Part shown: in pieces, positions 43,316 to 57,570 of the stretch
Layout of the letters: every line of letters begins with the position of its first letter
Numbering within the stretch: the first letter of the stretch is position 1
DNA from: Diphasiastrum complanatum
Lineage: Eukaryota; Streptophyta; Lycopodiopsida; Lycopodiales; Lycopodiaceae
Length of the DNA stretch: 64,000 nucleotides
Direction of reading: 5' to 3'
Assembly: GCA_029204225.1 (NCBI GenBank)
Contig: CM055095.1
Span: forward strand, 55,736,593 to 55,800,592
Notes under the pieces: model-generated
Databases searched by the model: none
What the model was told of the DNA's origin: nothing
What the model saw: only the letters and a program-made list of their open reading frames with translations
Program-made: the position numbers and the translations under genes

Positions 43316-43980
43316 ATATATAAAATTGACGATTCAAGTCCCCATTGTTCATTACTACTAAATGGAAAAGAGATTTTTCGAGTTGTTATTGTTCTTGATA
43401 TACCAAGAATCGTTTGTTGAGAGCTTCTCCAAACATGTCTCCCTCATGATCTTAGTAGCCTTAGTTTGTGAATAGATTATCATCATTTCATTTTTAATCT
43501 TAAAGATTAAATCTCCATTAGACAAGTTTATGATGATGTCTTATTTGTCAAGTTGCAATTGTCAAGATAGAGATGTGTTGAAGCATGGAAAATATGTTAA
43601 AGTCCAATCAAATGTCGACTTAGATGAAGTAGTATGACTTGCTAGTATACGATAAAAGAGGTGGAAAGAACCTATCAAATGAGGATAGAAAATATCAGCA
43701 GATCAACCATGATTGCTTGATTAAGACAAGTTTCAGTGAGGTCGAATGAATTGGTCCTTGAATATTATAGAAGAATGCAAGATTAATTGATTTTTTTTTA
43801 TGAGACAACAATCAATTTGACAATACATTTAAATAATTTCTACACCTAGTTGACGAATGGGATTTGGAAATGATTGTGCAACCTTGAAGAACACACTTCC
43901 TTGAGAGAAGCACGCAATGATGCTGTACAAATTCAAGCTTTACTTGTCCAAAGTGAAGCACTCAAATAAATTGGAAGGGA
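43316..43980. other. Region before copia gag relic
   Basis: AT-rich. The last part (from about 43850) may be the worn start of copia gag. No other feature seen. Confidence 0.3.
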
Positions 43981-44480
43981 CAACCTCATTAGTGAGAGAT
44001 GACAACAAATTGACCACGTATCTGAAGCTCATACATTGAAAGAGGTCTGGGATATCCTGAGCACATTGTACGACGTGAGGGATGTAAATTCTAAGTTATA
44101 TCTCATAACAAGATTATTCTCCCTCAAAATGTCGAATGATGATTTTCTACATAATCACATTAACCGATTCAAGAACCTCCCGCAACAGATGGCCGTTGTC
44201 GGATCAGTCATCGACGATCAAGACATAATGATGACATTGTTATCGAGCTTGTCATCTACATGCTCATTATGACACAACTCTCTCTAGAATTCTCACTATG
44301 TTGCTACAAGAAGAAAATCGAAAGAATGGAATTCCCAGTTCTTCGAATACAAACTCGCATGTCCTTTGTGCAAATAGAAGCTCGACTAAGCAGAAGAAGA
44401 AAGTCCCGAAACAACCCAAGTCGAATCAGAAGTCAACTAGCTTCAAACCTTCATTTTTGGGTTGTTCCACGTGGTATTAG
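43981..44480 (+). pseudogene. copia gag relic 1
   Basis: Plus-strand reading IDHVSEAHTLKEVWDILSTL, LYLITRLFSLKMSNDDFLHN, INRFKNLPQQM, DQDIMMTLLSSL, and in a shifted frame YDTTLSRILTMLLQEENRKN. This is the UBN2-type capsid of Ty1/copia elements. Stops and frameshifts interrupt it. It is cut off at about 44480 by an unrelated stretch that begins with a primer-binding-site-like TGGTATTAGAGCC. Confidence 0.75.
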
Positions 44481-46439
<1,959 letters not shown>

Positions 46440-46566
46440 GAAAGTTACGCGCTCAAATTCTGGGAAAGAAACCCAATTTGGGTAGTTATAGTCACAGAGC
46501 TTCCTCACATCATCCTGAATGAGGTTTCCTAGAAACTTTATATTTGTAGTCCGGTAGCACCAACCA

Positions 46567-47975
46567 CCACATCAACCCGTTTAAACAATCAAATCGGCTC
46601 AGTCATTGAAGATTCAGATGCAGTGACGACTCTATTATCGAGTCTACCTGAAGCTTATGAAACCTGGGTCATGGCAATTTCAACCCAGCAGGATCTCACT
46701 CTATCAAGAGTCATTTCGATGCTACTTCATGAGGAGATAAGAAGAAATGAGTCCTCTTCCAACTTAGGATCGGATCCTCAAGCTCGATTCTCAAAATCAG
46801 AAGTTCGGATCCAAGAGATCTACAAAGTTAGACTATTCTGACAAGAGGAGCAACATGTAGCCTGTATCAAATGCAGCATCAACTTTAGAGACTTCATCAT
46901 TTCAGCCAAGACATAAGCTATTCTGCAAGTACTGTAAGATGACTGGTCACCTTATCAAGGACCGCAGAACATTGAAATACAACAATGAAAAGAAGAAGCA
47001 GTTCCAACAACAAGCAAATGCTGCTACAATCACTCGATCCAGCCACAAGAGGAAGATGAAGCAGCCTTCATGACCAAAGTTGGAGAACAACGGGATATCG
47101 TATTTGGACTCTGATGCAACATAGCACATGACTCACCACCAAGACTGGTTCCAAGGCTAAAACCCTTACACCCATTCTAGAGTTGTATAACTAGGAGACA
47201 ACTCATCTCAAGGAACAATTTGAATCGAATTCCAGAAAGGTGACACAAAATTTTTGTCCAATGTTCTTCAAATTCCAACTCTTACTCAAAATCTACTTTC
47301 AATAAGCAAAATCACTGATTTTGGTCATAGGGTCGAATTCGATACAGAGGGCTGTACTATTCTTACAAATCTAGGAAAGTTTTAGCTTTTGGTAGGGGAT
47401 GTGGCCATCTTTACAAGATAAGCCATTGTTATTCTACAAATAGTCAGCTCTTCATACTTCAACTTCTGAATTGACTAATATGCTATGGCATTACTAGGCC
47501 ATTTAGATTTCAATAGTATTCAACACATGTTGAATCTGAATTTAGTGCAAGATCTTCCATCTATTAGCAAATCTACTTCTCCTTGTGAAAGCTGTATTAT
47601 TAGCAAACATGCCAGAAGTCCATTCACTTATGATTCAGTCCATTCTTCTAGAGGTTTGCGAGATCTTATACGTAGTGATATTTGTGGCGCTACTACGCAG
47701 AGTATTTCCACATGTGAGCCATTTATTTTCTAACCTTTATTGATGATTTCTCTTGAAGAATTGTCACCTACTTTCTGAAGAACAAATTTGAAGCATTCAA
47801 GTTCTTCAAATAGTTCAAAGCATTTGTAGAAAATCAGACCCAAAAAAAAATCAAGGCTCTACGCACTAATGGAGGGGGATAATTTATCTCCACCGAATTC
47901 AAAGAGTTATGCAAGGCAAATGGAATACACCAACAGTTTACAACTAGCTACTCACCTCAATCCAATAGCAATGGT
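46567..47975 (+). pseudogene. copia gag, protease and integrase relic 2
   Basis: Gag (QIGSVIEDSDAVTTLLSSL, LTLSRVISMLLHEEIRRNES), zinc knuckle (LFCKYCKMTGHLIKD, last Cys changed to Arg), protease region (YLDSDATxHMTHHQDWF, x a stop), LLSISKITDFGHRVEFD, integrase zinc part (HLDFNSIQHMLNLN ... CESCIISKHA) and catalytic core ([18 protein letters not shown] after correction of one break, LRTNGGG, SYSPQSNSN). It ends before the catalytic Glu at about 47975. Many stops; clearly dead. Its gag belongs to the same family as the relic at 43981-44480. Confidence 0.8.
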
Positions 47976-48235
47976 AAAGGAAGACCAAACGAAATTCGAG
48001 ACAATTGGAGACTCACAAACTTTCTCGAGGAGCTTGTACCTTTGGTAGAGAACAAAAGGTATGTCTTTGCTATCTCTAATTTATCTTGTGTCTTTGCTCA
48101 TGACGTCATTTAAGTATTCTTGCCTTGAACACAATTTTTAGGTTACGGAGGATGGTTATGGCTGCTCAAAATAATGCACTGTCATTGGGAGATGGCCTTG
48201 ACAGTTTGTTTTTGCTAAAAAAGAATTCCATGCAG

Positions 48236-48285
48236 AATGCATAGAAGTATCTATGGTCTGAAACAGTCAGCCCGACAATGGGTTT
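48236..48285 (+). pseudogene. copia RT scrap
   Basis: Reads SIYGLKQSARQW, the strongly conserved copia RT motif, followed by non-copia sequence. It is the far side of the deletion or insertion that ends relic 2, or a separate fragment. Confidence 0.6.
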
Positions 48286-48545
48286 TGTAATATGATTTGT
48301 ATGTTTTGGTAATATGTATCGTGCCATGATTGATTGTTGCTTTTTAGATTTTGTTCACATTTTACAAATGGTAGATACAAAAAAAGATGCTCTCTATAAT
48401 AATTTTCCGGATCCTTGTGGATGTTGTAATTGACAAATCGAATGATTTGAAATTTTTTTCTTTTTTTTACTTGCTTTCCATTGTCGATATAATGTGCAAC
48501 ATATTCAGCAAGACAAAATTGGTGGTAGCAAATTTTTCTTGACAT
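48267..48545 (-). pseudogene. Helitron Rep/helicase linker fragment
   Basis: The minus-strand frame reads FCLAEYVAHYI, KKRKKFQIIRFVNYNIHKD, PENYYREHLFLYLPF and YYQNIQIILQN. This pattern (LAEY, then a basic stretch with IIRF..YN...DPENYYRE.L.L.LPW) is typical of the Helitron transposase between the Rep and PIF1-like helicase domains. Only about 90 residues remain of a protein that is normally over 1300. Confidence 0.7.
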
Positions 48546-49721
48546 GTAGTGATCAATTTTTTATTTGCATTTGATGTCGATAGATGAAGGTTCCAACATT
48601 TGAAGTTGGTGCTTTTTTTTAAGACAAATGCTCATTCGTCTTCTGAATTTGTGTTGATGAATGAAAATGATCGTGCTGTATTGTTGATTGGAAGTGATAA
48701 AACTGTAAATGCAGCTAATTGTGCACTCATTTGTTGTACGTTAAGGAATGCATTTCCTGTGGTTCTAAGATGATTTAGTGTATCAATAGATATATCTTCC
48801 TCACTGAAATGGTAAGTGCATTTATTATTGTGTTTTTTGCTTCGTTTAATAGTTGAGGATATTTATTTGTTTTTATGTACTTTCTCAAGTAATAAATGAT
48901 GCTGTTGTTTGATTACTTTCTCAAGTAATAAATGATGCTATTGTTTGATGGAGTCTTGAAGTTGTTTAAATTTGTTAACAATCGACATTTGTGGCAAGTG
49001 TGTAGATTTTGTTTCATTGTTTCTGTCCATTTGTATCACTTTCATTTTTTGTTGTTTGCCGAGATACACGGTTCTTTGGTTGTTCTTGGTTCTTTCCAAG
49101 GATATACCTCTACTTTGTTGTCAGTATTTGTTTGTATAATGATGATTTGCATTGTTCGAATTGGATTGATGCATGTCACAATTTCTCGAATTGTTGTTCT
49201 TGAATCAGTTTCACAATGATATACTACTAACTATAATTCATGCATTTCCAAAACCAAAACAAACAAAAACTGTCACATTGTATTGGCGATTGATTGTCGT
49301 TGTTGGTAAGAAGTTTCATGTATGTTTCAAATAATGTGATTTGCTCATATTGGATTTTTTAAATTGGATCATTTTTGTATTGTTCTTTCTAAATTGTAGC
49401 AGCACAATCATTTTCTCTTAAACTTAGCAAAAAGCATTGCACAACTTTTGTTCAAATATTGTTCGACAAAACATGATGATTCAATAGAAATGAAAAGACG
49501 TTGAAAATGTCATGGTTGACTTCATAAATAAATAGAAATTTAGGATCTATATAGCCTTTTGGTCCATAGTCATTTGTGCAAATATTGCTGGTCATTGTGG
49601 TTGTAAAAGATAGAATACTATGCTTCTGAAGCAAAGAAAAAAACAACAAAAACTTGACAATTGAATCGACTATATAGATAATCTTGTTTAATTCGATATT
49701 TGCTTTCATCTATCGTCTATT

Positions 49722-49934
49722 TTACTTTGCTATTAACTTCCATCTATCAAAACCAATGATTATACCACTAGCATTTGTGCAAAATTTGCCTTTGACGTTC
49801 ACTTGTATAAGTTTTGAACGGACTCCTTTTTTGTCGCCTTCTAAGAATCGTATAAATGGTGTTCCTAGCTCCAAAATTGAATCAATCCATGCATCCTTTG
49901 AAGTGACATCAATTGAAGAGCCATCCAATTTCAC
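49722..49934 (-). pseudogene. Unassigned ORF in Helitron relic
   Basis: Minus-strand VTSKDAWIDSILELGTPFIR and VRSKLIQVNVKGKFCTNASG. Protein-like composition. A possible OB-fold/RPA-like accessory protein, but no diagnostic motif was confirmed. Confidence 0.3.
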
Positions 49935-50097
49935 AACCTTTCTTGTAAATTTCCAATTTTATTGTTGTTGTTTCTTTCTGACAGAGGCAACAACATGTTG
50001 AGCTTTCTTTGTTTACGAAGTTTGAAATTTTGCAAAGTGAGCAAACGATCTCGTATAAACTTTGATTGATTCCAGTCACTACCAATGTTTCTTCAAC

Positions 50098-51043
50098 CTA
50101 AAATATCGATCCAATTGTCAGTTTGTTTGCTCTTTGTGTGATAGACAACGATATTAAATATGACAAAAGGAATAATCTTAAAAGTACCTCATTGCCGATC
50201 GCCTTTGTTTTAGCATGTGTTTCAAAGACTCTTTCCAATTTTTCGGTGATCGGACCTTGTGGAATGTCGCAAATGATAGTTTGGTCTAACAAACACAATT
50301 GTGGTGGACTTGGCTTTTTCCAAATGCCCAAATTTTCCAAGCAATAGATAGTTCTTCCTTTCTCACGAAATGCATCAACAAGTTTTTGGAATCAGCTCTA
50401 CGAGACGACCAAAAGGTGATCTGGAAAAAAAAAACCATAAACACATAGTTGTTTGTTATGAAGTATATGTAAAAATTAAAAACATGCAATAGCACTCTAG
50501 TAAATATCAAGAAATGCTTACTCCAAACATTCTCATTAAATCCATCGACAATGATCAATATGTCTCGATTTGCATAATGTGGTCAATCACTGCAACTGCC
50601 ACTGTTGCTACCAATGTAGGCTCGTTTCTTCCAAGATTTTGTTGTATGATATTTTCACAATATTCATAAAACTTTAGAAGACTGATCTCAGGAAAAAGTT
50701 CCAAGCAAGTGCTAAATTGTGGGAATTTTCTGATCGTTGTAGACGGTTGCAAAGCGAGACTATAATTTGAGCTTCCTCCTTCACCCCTTGAATTTTTTTC
50801 AACAACTGCAAAATCTCTAATTGCAACACAGTGAAAAACTAGCAAATCTATATATTTGTGAAGATAAATTTTGTCAATAGACAATGTGAATGTGTCGTCC
50901 TTTCCGTATGTGGTTGTACTGTTCCAATTCCCATGCTTTGCCCAAATTTGACCAACAAACAAACCACCTCTTGTGTTGGGATGAACGTCATATACTTGAA
51001 TTGCTTGATCTTGAAATGAATGAGTTGCACTATTATCAATCAT
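50098..51043 (-). pseudogene. Unassigned coding-like blocks in Helitron relic
   Basis: Minus strand: 51043-50555 open for 162 codons (YDVHPNTRGGLFVGQIWAKH, FTLSIDKIYLHKYIDLLVFH, LGRNEPTLVATVAVAVIDHI). Then a gap and RADSKNLLMHFVRKEELSIA and LLDQTIICDIPQGPITEKLE with a frameshift between them. They may be exons of one gene carried or captured by the Helitron. Family not recognised. Confidence 0.35.
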
Positions 51044-51359
51044 CTGCTATGGGATCTGAGATTGTATCAAAGTCAATTTGTTACTTTCATCAAATTTTTC
51101 GGAAAATTTGTTTTTTGTCTTTGAATTCGTCGTCGAAGAAGGCCTTTTTAAGATTTTATTGTTTGTGCTACTCAAAAGTTTTTTCTCTTCGCATGCCAAA
51201 TCACTGTCTGTATTCAAACCTACAAAACAATTTTACCACAAGTAACGAAGATTAGCAAGCGCAATTTTTATTTTGAATAATCACATTTTAACAATAATAA
51301 TTTGTATTTACAAAAGTCCATATTAATCATGATTATGTTGTAGAATAGTTTGGTATTTA

Positions 51360-51800
51360 AGAATATTCCAAATCAATATTCACGATCAATATTCACAACA
51401 CGTATTCACAATATTCACGTATCTCATAACATATGTTTCTGAATATTGACAATTTCACATCAGTATTCATGATTAATAATCAGAATGTTCACGATCAGTG
51501 TTCATAATATTGACGATCACTATTCACATGATGAAAATCGCAGCTTTTCAGAATCTCAGTTTCTCATAATCTCAGTGTTTCAGAATTTCAATTTCTCAAA
51601 ATCTCAGTTTCTCAATTTCACAGAATTCAGTTTAATATCTTAGTTTCTTAGTTTCCTCAGAATCTCAGTTTCTCAGAATCTCAATTTCTCAAAATCTCAA
51701 TTTCTCCGTTTCTCAAAATCTCAGTTTTTCAGAATCTCAATTTCTCAGTTTTTCAGAATCTCAATTTCTCAATTTCTCAATATTCAGATTTTCAAAGAAC
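51360..51800. repeat. Low-complexity tandem repeats
   Basis: 51360-51540 has diverged AATATTCACGATCA-type units; 51540-51800 has many AGAATCTCAGTTTCTC-type units of 10-17 bp. Probably slippage-derived. Confidence 0.85.
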
Positions 51801-52860
51801 ACAAACCATCAAGAAAGTAATCTTCAGGATACATCTCTGATATGGAAGACATTGTCTATATGTCCCGCAAAACAAAAAACAATTGCAAGATCGGTTCTTA
51901 TATACCCCTAGTCATCGACAGAGAGACAATAACAAGCATACATTACATGCATAAACAACTTCTTCACATTAATACTCAACTTTCACTCAGACCTATCATA
52001 TTCACGACCAGGTTCTATCTCAGTCCACGTCCTTGTAAATACAGTTGCAGACAGATTGAGAAAGTTGTCAATCCAAAATGAATCAGGTGTCTACAATGAT
52101 CTCACATTAGGGGAGGTCCAAACGCTATAAGGGCCCTTTGTAAATATGTTTTTTTTACTTTTCAACTATTCGACGTCCGCATGTCCCAATAATATTTTTA
52201 AATGCGTGCAGGACAGTAACGGTGTTTGCCGGACAATTTTTTTTAAATATTTCCCGAGCATATTTTTAGCTAGTTCAAAACTCCCGCCGGGTAGAGTCTA
52301 GACATGCGATTGAATAATATATTGTTGCTCGTCGGCAAAAGATTGCTTGAGTCAAAATAGCAAAATGGTTTAACTAATTGAAGTTTAACTAACTTGCATG
52401 GATAGTTCAACTAACTGAAGTTTAACTTAGTGTATTTTTAATGTACATTATCAATCGTTTTGTATCTTGCACTGTTATGCATGTGCAATGGCCGCTTGCA
52501 ATCGAAGACCACGTAGTGCGATTAGTTCGTCACTGTCTGTAATGAAAGGGATTCTGAAGGGTTATGGGTACTATGCACATACAGAAAGTTTCAATGGGTT
52601 GTGATGCATCCCTCATCAAAAGGTGCATTCCGCAAAAGAAAGAGATCAAATATGGATTACAAAGACTTTTGGAAAGGAAGAATTTTAGAGTTCAAAGTTT
52701 CAAAAGGAAGTCAATCCATTTCAGAAGTCTTGATTCAACATGTGTATATATGCACAATGAAGTTATGGTGGTGAATGTCAATCCCGTAGATTGACTCAAA
52801 TGCAATTGTATGTGATGCAACTTATGCTGGTTTTTCTATGTTAATTATCCACATTCATTA
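51801..52860. other. Region before gypsy element F
   Basis: No domain recognised. 52355-52440 repeats a GAAGTTTAACTAACT-type unit. A frame at 52564-52794 may be remote gypsy gag sequence but shows no motif. Confidence 0.35.
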
Positions 52861-52926
52861 TTGTGATATTTGTGTTAAAATGGAATATTGTCTATTGCAA
52901 ACTTGTATCCATCAAGCATAAGCGAA

Positions 52927-54015
52927 TGGCAAGCATTACAATCACTTGCAGACATCATAGGGATGTGTTTCGGATTGCGAAAACATATGATTCCACAGTG
53001 GTGGCATCTAGGAAGCAGTTTGCACAAATTCCAACCACTTTGAAAACCAAGAAGGGTAAGAAGCATGATCCAGACCAAGCAAAATATTTTGACGAATTAG
53101 ATCAAGTAGCATCGGAACCCAGGAAGCCGAAGAGAAAGAGATTTAAGAAATCTATGTCTCGGGAAAAGGCTAAGAAAGAGAACCTATGTTTTGTCTATAA
53201 GAAACCTAGACATATGATGAGATTTTGTCCAAAAAGGAAGAAAGTGTCTGCTCACATGATTGAGATCCCAGGAGGCAATGCTAAGACTTTGAAAATTAAC
53301 TTGACTGATTGTGAGTGTGAATGTTCTTTTAGTACTACTTCTTTCTTGCCTAATGAACTTTTTCGTTAAATTGACATAGTTAAAGATCAAGAAGTGAGTA
53401 TTTTATTGGACAATGGTTAAACTCATAATATTATTAATTCTCGTCTTGTTCAGAAACTCAACTTGGAAACTGAAGACAACAATCATAGATATAAAGTTTA
53501 TCTAGCTTCAGGAGTAGAGTTGGAGACTTGGAACATAAAAGTCCCAAAGCTCCCAGTTTTGATGTAAGGACACACGGAATTAGTTAATTTTCATGTTTTA
53601 GACCTAGCTCGTACTGATTTAATCTTAGGTTATGAGTGGTTATTTAGTAAGTCGTCTTCTTTGTTAATTGATTTTGAGAAGCATGTTCCCACTTTCAAGG
53701 AGGGTGATAAGGTAGTTACATTATTTAGTAGTAATTTTGTACGTCCGTTGGATCATATTTCTATAGTTAATAAAATGGAGATATTGGACTATTTTGAGTA
53801 TGAGGTTTTTTTCAATATGTGCTATTCCAATTGTGGATGTTCCTGAAATGAATCTAAATGGTTGTGAATTCTCAGCAATTCTTAACTCAATAAATTTAGA
53901 TCATGATCAAGCAGTGAAAGAACATATCATAAATGAATTTAGGGACGTTTTTCCATCTGAATTACCTCATGGTTTATCACCGTCTAGGTCAGTAGACCAC
54001 ATGATTGAGTTAGCC
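52927..54015 (+). pseudogene. gypsy element F gag end, protease and RT start
   Basis: A basic gag C-terminus (PRKPKRKRFKKSMSREKAKK) is followed by a degenerate knuckle (LCFVYKKPRHMMRFCP). The protease region reads VSILLDNGxTHNIINSRLVQ (x a stop, in place of the usual LxDSGATHNFI), then DLILGYEWL. The RT entry is HIINEFRDVFPSELPHGLSP and SRSVDH. Breaks occur near 53369, 53420, 53566 and 53800. Coding ends at about 54015 against copia sequence of opposite strand. Confidence 0.8.
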
Positions 54016-55272
54016 CAATTCACATATTCTATGAATTTATCAAGTGCTTCAGATTTATTCTGAATAAAATACACTCTGAAAAATTTGCTATAATTATCAA
54101 TGAAGGTTATATAATATTTTGGACCTCCTACTGAGACCACATTGAAAGGCCCACAAATGTCAAATTGCACTAACTCCAGAATCTTAATCATTCTGTAGGA
54201 GTCTTTGATGAATGGAATGCGTGACAACTTACCCTTCAAACATGCATCACAGTGGTCGAACTGGTTGCATTCGAGATGCTGACCCCTGTTATTGCTCCAT
54301 GATGGCTTGTTTGGTAAAGTGTCATTGAGTCATGTGACAGAGTCTCCTGTGTCACAGAGTGTCTGGCGAGCCATCATGAGTCTAATGCACCTGATCTGCA
54401 GGTAGGCGTACCTTCAGATGATATAGACTACCTCTCCTTCTACCTTGAGCGATTAGAGTACTGGTACTGGTGTCAACCACGTTGCATGCTTCATCAGAAA
54501 ATGTCACACGCATTCCTACATCTGCTATTATTGCTACAGAAAGCAAGTCTTGCTGTAGTGTAGGCATGAACAGAACGTCTTCGAGTCGTCTGTCTCTGCC
54601 ATTGGTGTTGAGCCACAATGAACCAATACCGTTCACTTGATGTTTAGATCCATCTCCAAGAACTATGAATCTTGAAGCATCTGCACTTCTGAAATCAGAC
54701 ATGATTCGTCTTGATGTCACGAAGTGTGAGGTGGCTCCTGAATCTAAGATCATTTCATGTGTGTCAGATGTTGACGCTGCACACACGTTTTCACAGATAT
54801 AGACAGTCGAACAGTTTCTGTTCGATCTCTCTTCGTCCATTTTTGAGCTCTCGGGCTCCTCGACATAGGATGAACTGTTGTTGTTTTCTTGTCTGTTCTA
54901 CGTTGATTTGTTTCTTGGGTTCTGCCGGCAATCCACGGCTGCATGACCCTTCTTGTGGCAGAGGATACACTCAATCTTTGGATTGAGCCAGCATGTATCA
55001 ACCGTGTGCCCGTCTCGTCTGCATCTCACGCAAGTCTTCTTTTCTCCACCTTGCTGTTTCGACCTTCCTTTGCTCTTCCAGTTGCCTTTGCTGGTCCCCT
55101 CTGCCTGCTGATCATGATCCTGCCTCTGATTTGACTCCCTCTTAGGCTTAAATTGTTTCTTGGATTTTTCTTTGTTGTGGTAGAGGGCCTGGTCAGAACC
55201 ATCTTTGTGATCAAGATGTTCTCTCGCCTCGACTTTCTCTCGAATCTCAAAAATCCCCTTTTCGAGGTTCAT
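54016..55272 (-). pseudogene. copia element G gag, protease and integrase start (minus strand)
   Basis: Minus strand from 55272: a basic gag tail, two knuckles (CVRCRRDGHTVDTC and CILCHKKGHAAVDC), protease with the intact DSGATSHFV box, LLSVAIIADVGMRVTFSDE, an integrase zinc part (HRRLCHMTQ ... degenerate) and the core start FNVVSVGGPKYYITFIDNYS to EALDKFIEY. It stops at the gypsy junction near 54016. The protease segment (54840-54382) is open for 152 codons. It lies exactly where gypsy element F lacks its RT, so it is a nested fragment accompanied by deletion. Confidence 0.82.
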
Positions 55273-55274
55273 GG

Positions 55275-56948
55275 TAGGATGGACGATTGAATTTCATGTT
55301 CACACGGATGCCTCGAAAGACGCCATTGGATCAATTTTGATGCAAGCAAGTGATTATAAGAAGGATTATCCTATATGATTTACAAGCAAACAACTTACAG
55401 ATCCAGAGAAGAATTATTCTACAACCTCATGGGAACGCATTTTGTACTTTTTACGGATCATCAGCCGTTACTTTACTTGGTAGAAAAGACATGCAATACT
55501 GGACGTATTGCAAGATGGTTATTGTTATTGACTGAATTTGACTTTCGAATTGTGGTTCGAAAGGGCATGCAACATTATATAGTCGATCACGTTTCGCGAA
55601 TCGATTCCACACCAGTTAACACTGAAGTGGATGATGAATTACCAGATGCTGCATTGTTCTATGTAAAAGCAGTACCTGAGTGGGCAGTGGATATTGTTGA
55701 GTACTTGATGCTAGGACAACCGAATGACTCTTTGACAAAAGTATAGAAGAGACAATTGATTCATAAGGCTCAACCTTATCAATTGGTTGCAGGACAATTG
55801 TATTGTCGTGGATCAGACAATATTCTACGAAGATGTGTTTTACCACATGAAATCCCAGAAATAATCATGTTTTCACATGATGGCATGGGCGGAGGACACT
55901 TCTCTACGGATAATACTATTTGCAAACTTTTGCGATTAGGTTGTTGGTGGCCTACGCTTCATAAGGAGACATAAATCTATATTCAGACAAGTGATGTTTT
56001 CCAGCGAGCATGACGACCTACTAGACAAAACTATGAACCCTTGCATCCGATTTTATCGCAAGCAATGTTTGAAAAATGGGGACTGGATTATGTTGGTCCT
56101 ATTCATCCTGACGCGCAAGGATCTCAAACCCGATACGTTATCATAGCAACTGATTATATGACCAAGTGGGTTAAAGCCAAAGCTGTCAAAGTTGATGATG
56201 CAAAATCTAGGGCCAACTTTCTCTATGAAATATTATAGTCAGATTTGGATGTTCGATCGAGATTGTCAGTGACCGGGGTACACACTTTTTTAATCAAACA
56301 ATAAAGTGTTTACTGGAAGATTTTTTTGCTATACATAGATTTCGTACTCCTTCATATCCCAGAGGGAATGGCCAAGCTGAATCTTCCAATAATATTCTCT
56401 GCACCATTATGACAAAGAGAGTTGAAGCGAGTCAGTCTGATTGGGAACATAAACTATATGCAGCATTATGGGCATTCATAAATGCTTACAAAAATAGTAC
56501 AAATCAAATACCCTTTCAACTGGTTTATGGTCAAGATGTTGTCATGCCGATTGAATTTTTAATCCCATCTTTACGCATAGCGACAACAGAACGACTAAAT
56601 GATGATAAGTCTTTACAAGTACGTCATGAAGCGTTGCACAAATTATGTGAAACCCGATTGATGGCAGTTCATGTGTTAGTAGCAGAGAAAGCCCGCCGCA
56701 AGGCATGGCACGATCGTCAATTGCACAAAAAAGATCTGCAAGCAGGAGATCTTGCACTGATGTACAAAGTCAAGCTGATCAAGGGAAAGTTGAAGTTTAC
56801 TGATGAAGGCCCGTATGAAGTGAAGGAAATCATGAACTATGGCGCAGTAATTCTTGAGCACTTGGATGGAAAACGATTTGATACTCCGATGAATGGCAGC
56901 CGATTACGCAGGTTTTGGCAGCCTGCTCCGCCAATTCAACAAACTTGA
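55275..56948 (+). pseudogene. gypsy element F RNase H and integrase
   Basis: RNase H: EFHVHTDASKDAIGSILMQA, a stop at 55378, LTDPEKNYSTT, and in a new frame HFVLFTDHQPLLYLVEK and HYIVDHVSRID. Integrase: zinc part (HDGMGGGHFSTDNTICKLLR ... WWPTLHKET, degenerate CC), core with first Asp (WGLDYVGPI), second Asp (VSDRGTHFF, after a frameshift near 56240) and Glu (GNGQAESSNN). Then ALWAFINAYKNSTNQIPFQL, FQLVYGQDVVMPIEF and the C-terminal GDLALMYKVKLIKGKLKFTD region to TGA at 56946-56948. The last 179 codons are open. No chromodomain is seen. Confidence 0.87.
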
Positions 56949-57570
56949 TCTCAATGATTTTTAATTTTATTTGTTTTTCAATTTTTTGTTTTCAATATGT
57001 GATTTTTTAGAATTTTTTTTGAAAAAGACAGTAAAAAAAAAAGACGAGAAAAGAAAAATTGATGAGCAAAAGTTAGAAAAGTCATCAGTATGGAGAAAAG
57101 GAAGAACGGTATTTTTGATTAAAAATGACTTAGAAAATGACTGTTTTAGTCAGATGTTGCCTTTACAGTATCAGAAACCTACATCCACTTCATATTTATC
57201 TAATTTGTGGTGGGCGAAAGTTCTTGTCCAGTAAAAATCCATTTTTTGAGTCAGGCTAATGTTCAACAATATGCCATTTTGGGAACCTTTGCCGAGCACC
57301 TTACCCTCATTATGAACCTTTGCTGACATGCTAGATGGCTTAAAATGTCAAAATTAAGTTGGCTATAGTCTCAGATCTTGAAGAAAATGCATTTATGACA
57401 ATACTTGGGCGAAGGTTCATCCTTCGCCAGCCCTGGAAAACATTCGTCTGATAGGTTCAGATCATCAGAAACCTTTGTCGAGATTTTTTTAGTCTACTTT
57501 GCGATGAATCTTTATCAAATGGTACTACACCTTCTCCATAAAGCCGAGGCGGGCAGTATTAAATTCCAAA
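56949..57570. other. 3' region of gypsy element F
   Basis: Follows the integrase stop. Short repeated words such as GAACCTTTGC and GCGAAGGTTCATCCTTCGCC occur at 57280-57430. No clear polypurine tract or LTR border was identified. Confidence 0.35.

Larger units (their letters stand above)
48267..51050 (-). mobile_element. Helitron relic (minus strand)
   Basis: The lower part encodes a Helitron-type segment (see 48267-48545). Upstream on the same strand are several protein-like frames of unknown function (51043-50555, 50340-50098, 49934-49722). Plant Helitrons often carry accessory RPA-like genes, but I cannot assign these with confidence. The Rep motifs and the helicase core were not found, nor were the 5'-TC and 3'-hairpin-CTRR ends, so borders are approximate. 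Confidence 0.45.

Noticed and set aside
51360-51800. CRISPR-like spaced repeats
   Set aside because: Units vary in length and sequence and have no unique spacers; the context is a plant genome.
53794-54063. 89-codon ORF as a separate gene
   Set aside because: It is the RT entry region of gypsy element F (FRDVFPSELPHGL) running across the copia junction.
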